The notes under the pieces were generated by a model. That model worked only from the letters and a program-made list of their open reading frames with translations. It had not been told where the DNA came from and did not search any database. Both the position numbers and the translations under genes were made by a program. Shown one piece after another: positions 63,088-64,000 of a stretch of 64,000 nt of DNA. Position 1 is the stretch's first letter. Each line of letters opens with the position of its first letter. Origin of the DNA: Streptomyces sp. G44 (GTDB lineage Bacteria; Actinomycetota; Actinomycetes; Streptomycetales; Streptomycetaceae); assembly GCF_016905445.1 (NCBI RefSeq), contig NZ_JAFEXF010000006.1, forward strand, positions 1 to 64,000. Reading direction: 5' to 3'.

Positions 63088-63714
63088 TCAGTCGGTGGGT
63101 GTCTGGGGCTGCTCTGTTCCGGAAGTTTTCGCTGCCGGGGCGACTGCGGTGTAGAAGACCGAGTTGCCCTGCCTGGTTCGCTCCGCTCGGCCCTTGGCGA
63201 CCAGACCCTCCACCGTGGTCCGTACGACGGTGGTCTTGATGCTGCGCTCAGGGTGGGCCTGGGCGAGCGCGGTGGTGATCTCGGCGGTGGAGCGCGGTTC
63301 GCTCTGCTGGCGGAGGTGGGCGCTGATCAGTTCGACCAAGGTGGGCGCGTCCTGCGGTGTGCCCGGCTTGTCCGCAGCCGCCTTGGGTGTCTTCTTGGCT
63401 GCCTTGGCCTGGGTCCCGGAGCCTGCCGAGCTCTTCGCGGGGGCCGCACCGGACCTGCTCACTCGCTGAGCGGGCACCTGCTTCTTACGTGACGTCTTCT
63501 TGGCATGGGGCGCGGGCGTGTCAGGGGTCTCGAGGACCTGCTGCACGTTCTCCAGGACCCGGCAGTCCTTTTGCAGCACCCCCAACTTCTCCTGGAGCAC
63601 CGCCATTTCCGCCTCGATGCGCTGCTGCTCCTTGCGGTTCGCTTCCAGGTCCGCAGCCACCTGGGCGGCGTACTGGGCATGGACACCGGCGGTTGCCGAT
63701 GGGGCATTTGACAT
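63088..63714 (-). CDS. Coiled-coil plus winged-helix protein
   Basis: A 208-residue protein. Residues about 20-65 form a coiled coil (ANRKEQQRIEAEMAVLQEKL, GVLQKDCRVLENVQQVLETP). A basic lysine/alanine/proline linker (residues 70-125, HAKKTSRKKQVPAQRV, AKAAKKTPKAAADKP) follows. A C-terminal winged-helix-like domain (LVELISAHLRQQSEPRSTAE, ITTALAQAHPERSIKTTVVR, TTVEGLVAKGRAERTRQGNS) resembles BlaI/HTH proteins. The histone-like linker suggests nucleoid binding. ATG at 63714; no ribosome-binding site stronger than AAGGCC upstream. Function unknown; neighbours do not help. Confidence 0.65.
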   Translation of the reverse strand: MSNAPSATAGVHAQYAAQVAADLEANRKEQQRIEAEMAVLQEKLGVLQKDCRVLENVQQVLETPDTPAPHAKKTSRKKQVPAQRVSRSGAAPAKSSAGSGTQAKAAKKTPKAAADKPGTPQDAPTLVELISAHLRQQSEPRSTAEITTALAQAHPERSIKTTVVRTTVEGLVAKGRAERTRQGNSVFYTAVAPAAKTSGTEQPQTPTD

Positions 63715-64000
63715 AAACAGTGGCCTTTCGTGAGGAACTGGCGTACCTGTGCGCCGCAGAGCTCGTGCAACGGCTTCTCACCCCAGAGGGCGCTGTGCAC
63801 ACCCCTGGTCCCTTGCGTCCTGCCCGCGGCGGCAGTAGCCCCTGTGCGGGGTGAAGCGTACGCGCTGGCAACTCCGGCATCCGGGCGGCGTCAACTGCTA
63901 CGTGACCAGCTTCCCGTCCAGGAGACGCCTCCGACCAGGATGGCGGCAGCTGCTCATCCGTCAACCGGGGCGCAGGACATCGTCGAACGCCGCCCGGGCG
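63715..64000. other. Window edge, no complete gene
   Basis: A short minus-strand frame ends near 63961 (ARAAFDDVLRPG, stop) and would continue beyond the window; too little is visible to identify it. The rest contains no supported gene. Confidence 0.4.

Noticed and set aside
63961..64000. Gene end at the window edge
   Set aside because: Only about twelve codons before a stop are visible, too few to support a feature.

Overview
The window is about 70% GC with strong codon bias toward G/C in the third position. Its gene content (snapalysin, PI-PLC, DUF5819/HTTM, DUF5958, CGNR regulator, many secreted proteins) is typical of Streptomyces or a close relative. Many transposase remnants and broken genes, and the lack of long housekeeping operons, suggest accessory DNA such as a chromosome arm or large plasmid.

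0-10 kb: an intact cyanate-detoxification locus (cynR, divergent carbonic anhydrase and cyanase, then a nucleobase deaminase) is followed by a pile-up of IS5-type elements. One insertion unit, 7110-8779, carries a SAM methyltransferase together with a transposase and has split another transposase gene. 9-15 kb: GrpB-like protein, a second methyltransferase, and a stress-signalling set resembling Bacillus RsbQ-RsbP plus a STAS anti-sigma antagonist; the phosphatase gene has one frameshift. 15-25 kb: secreted PI-PLC and snapalysin among decaying genes (LMW tyrosine phosphatase, MurG, a relaxase fragment, three transposase remnants).

25-31 kb: a minus-strand cluster of a small secreted cationic peptide, a strong intergenic hairpin, DUF5819, HTTM, a serine hydrolase and a phytoene-dehydrogenase-like flavoprotein. 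It resembles SdpABC-type peptide toxin loci. 34-46 kb: a membrane protein/lipoprotein pair, a two-component system behind a perfect 22-bp palindrome, a small monooxygenase, an epoxide hydrolase divergent from a CGNR regulator, and an EF-hand protein.

46-50 kb: a compact RiPP-like operon (precursor with six 8-residue repeats, B12-type radical SAM maturase, DUF5825-like partner) with overlapping stops and starts. 50-64 kb: a tRNA-Gly(UCC) with its own terminator, a hemerythrin/catalase-like stress group, an MFS exporter, a large fusion of a periplasmic binding protein to a pentameric ligand-gated ion channel, a membrane glycosyltransferase, a small secreted I36-type protein and a coiled-coil/winged-helix protein. 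The RiPP operon, the Sdp-like cluster and the receptor-channel fusion are the most interesting systems.
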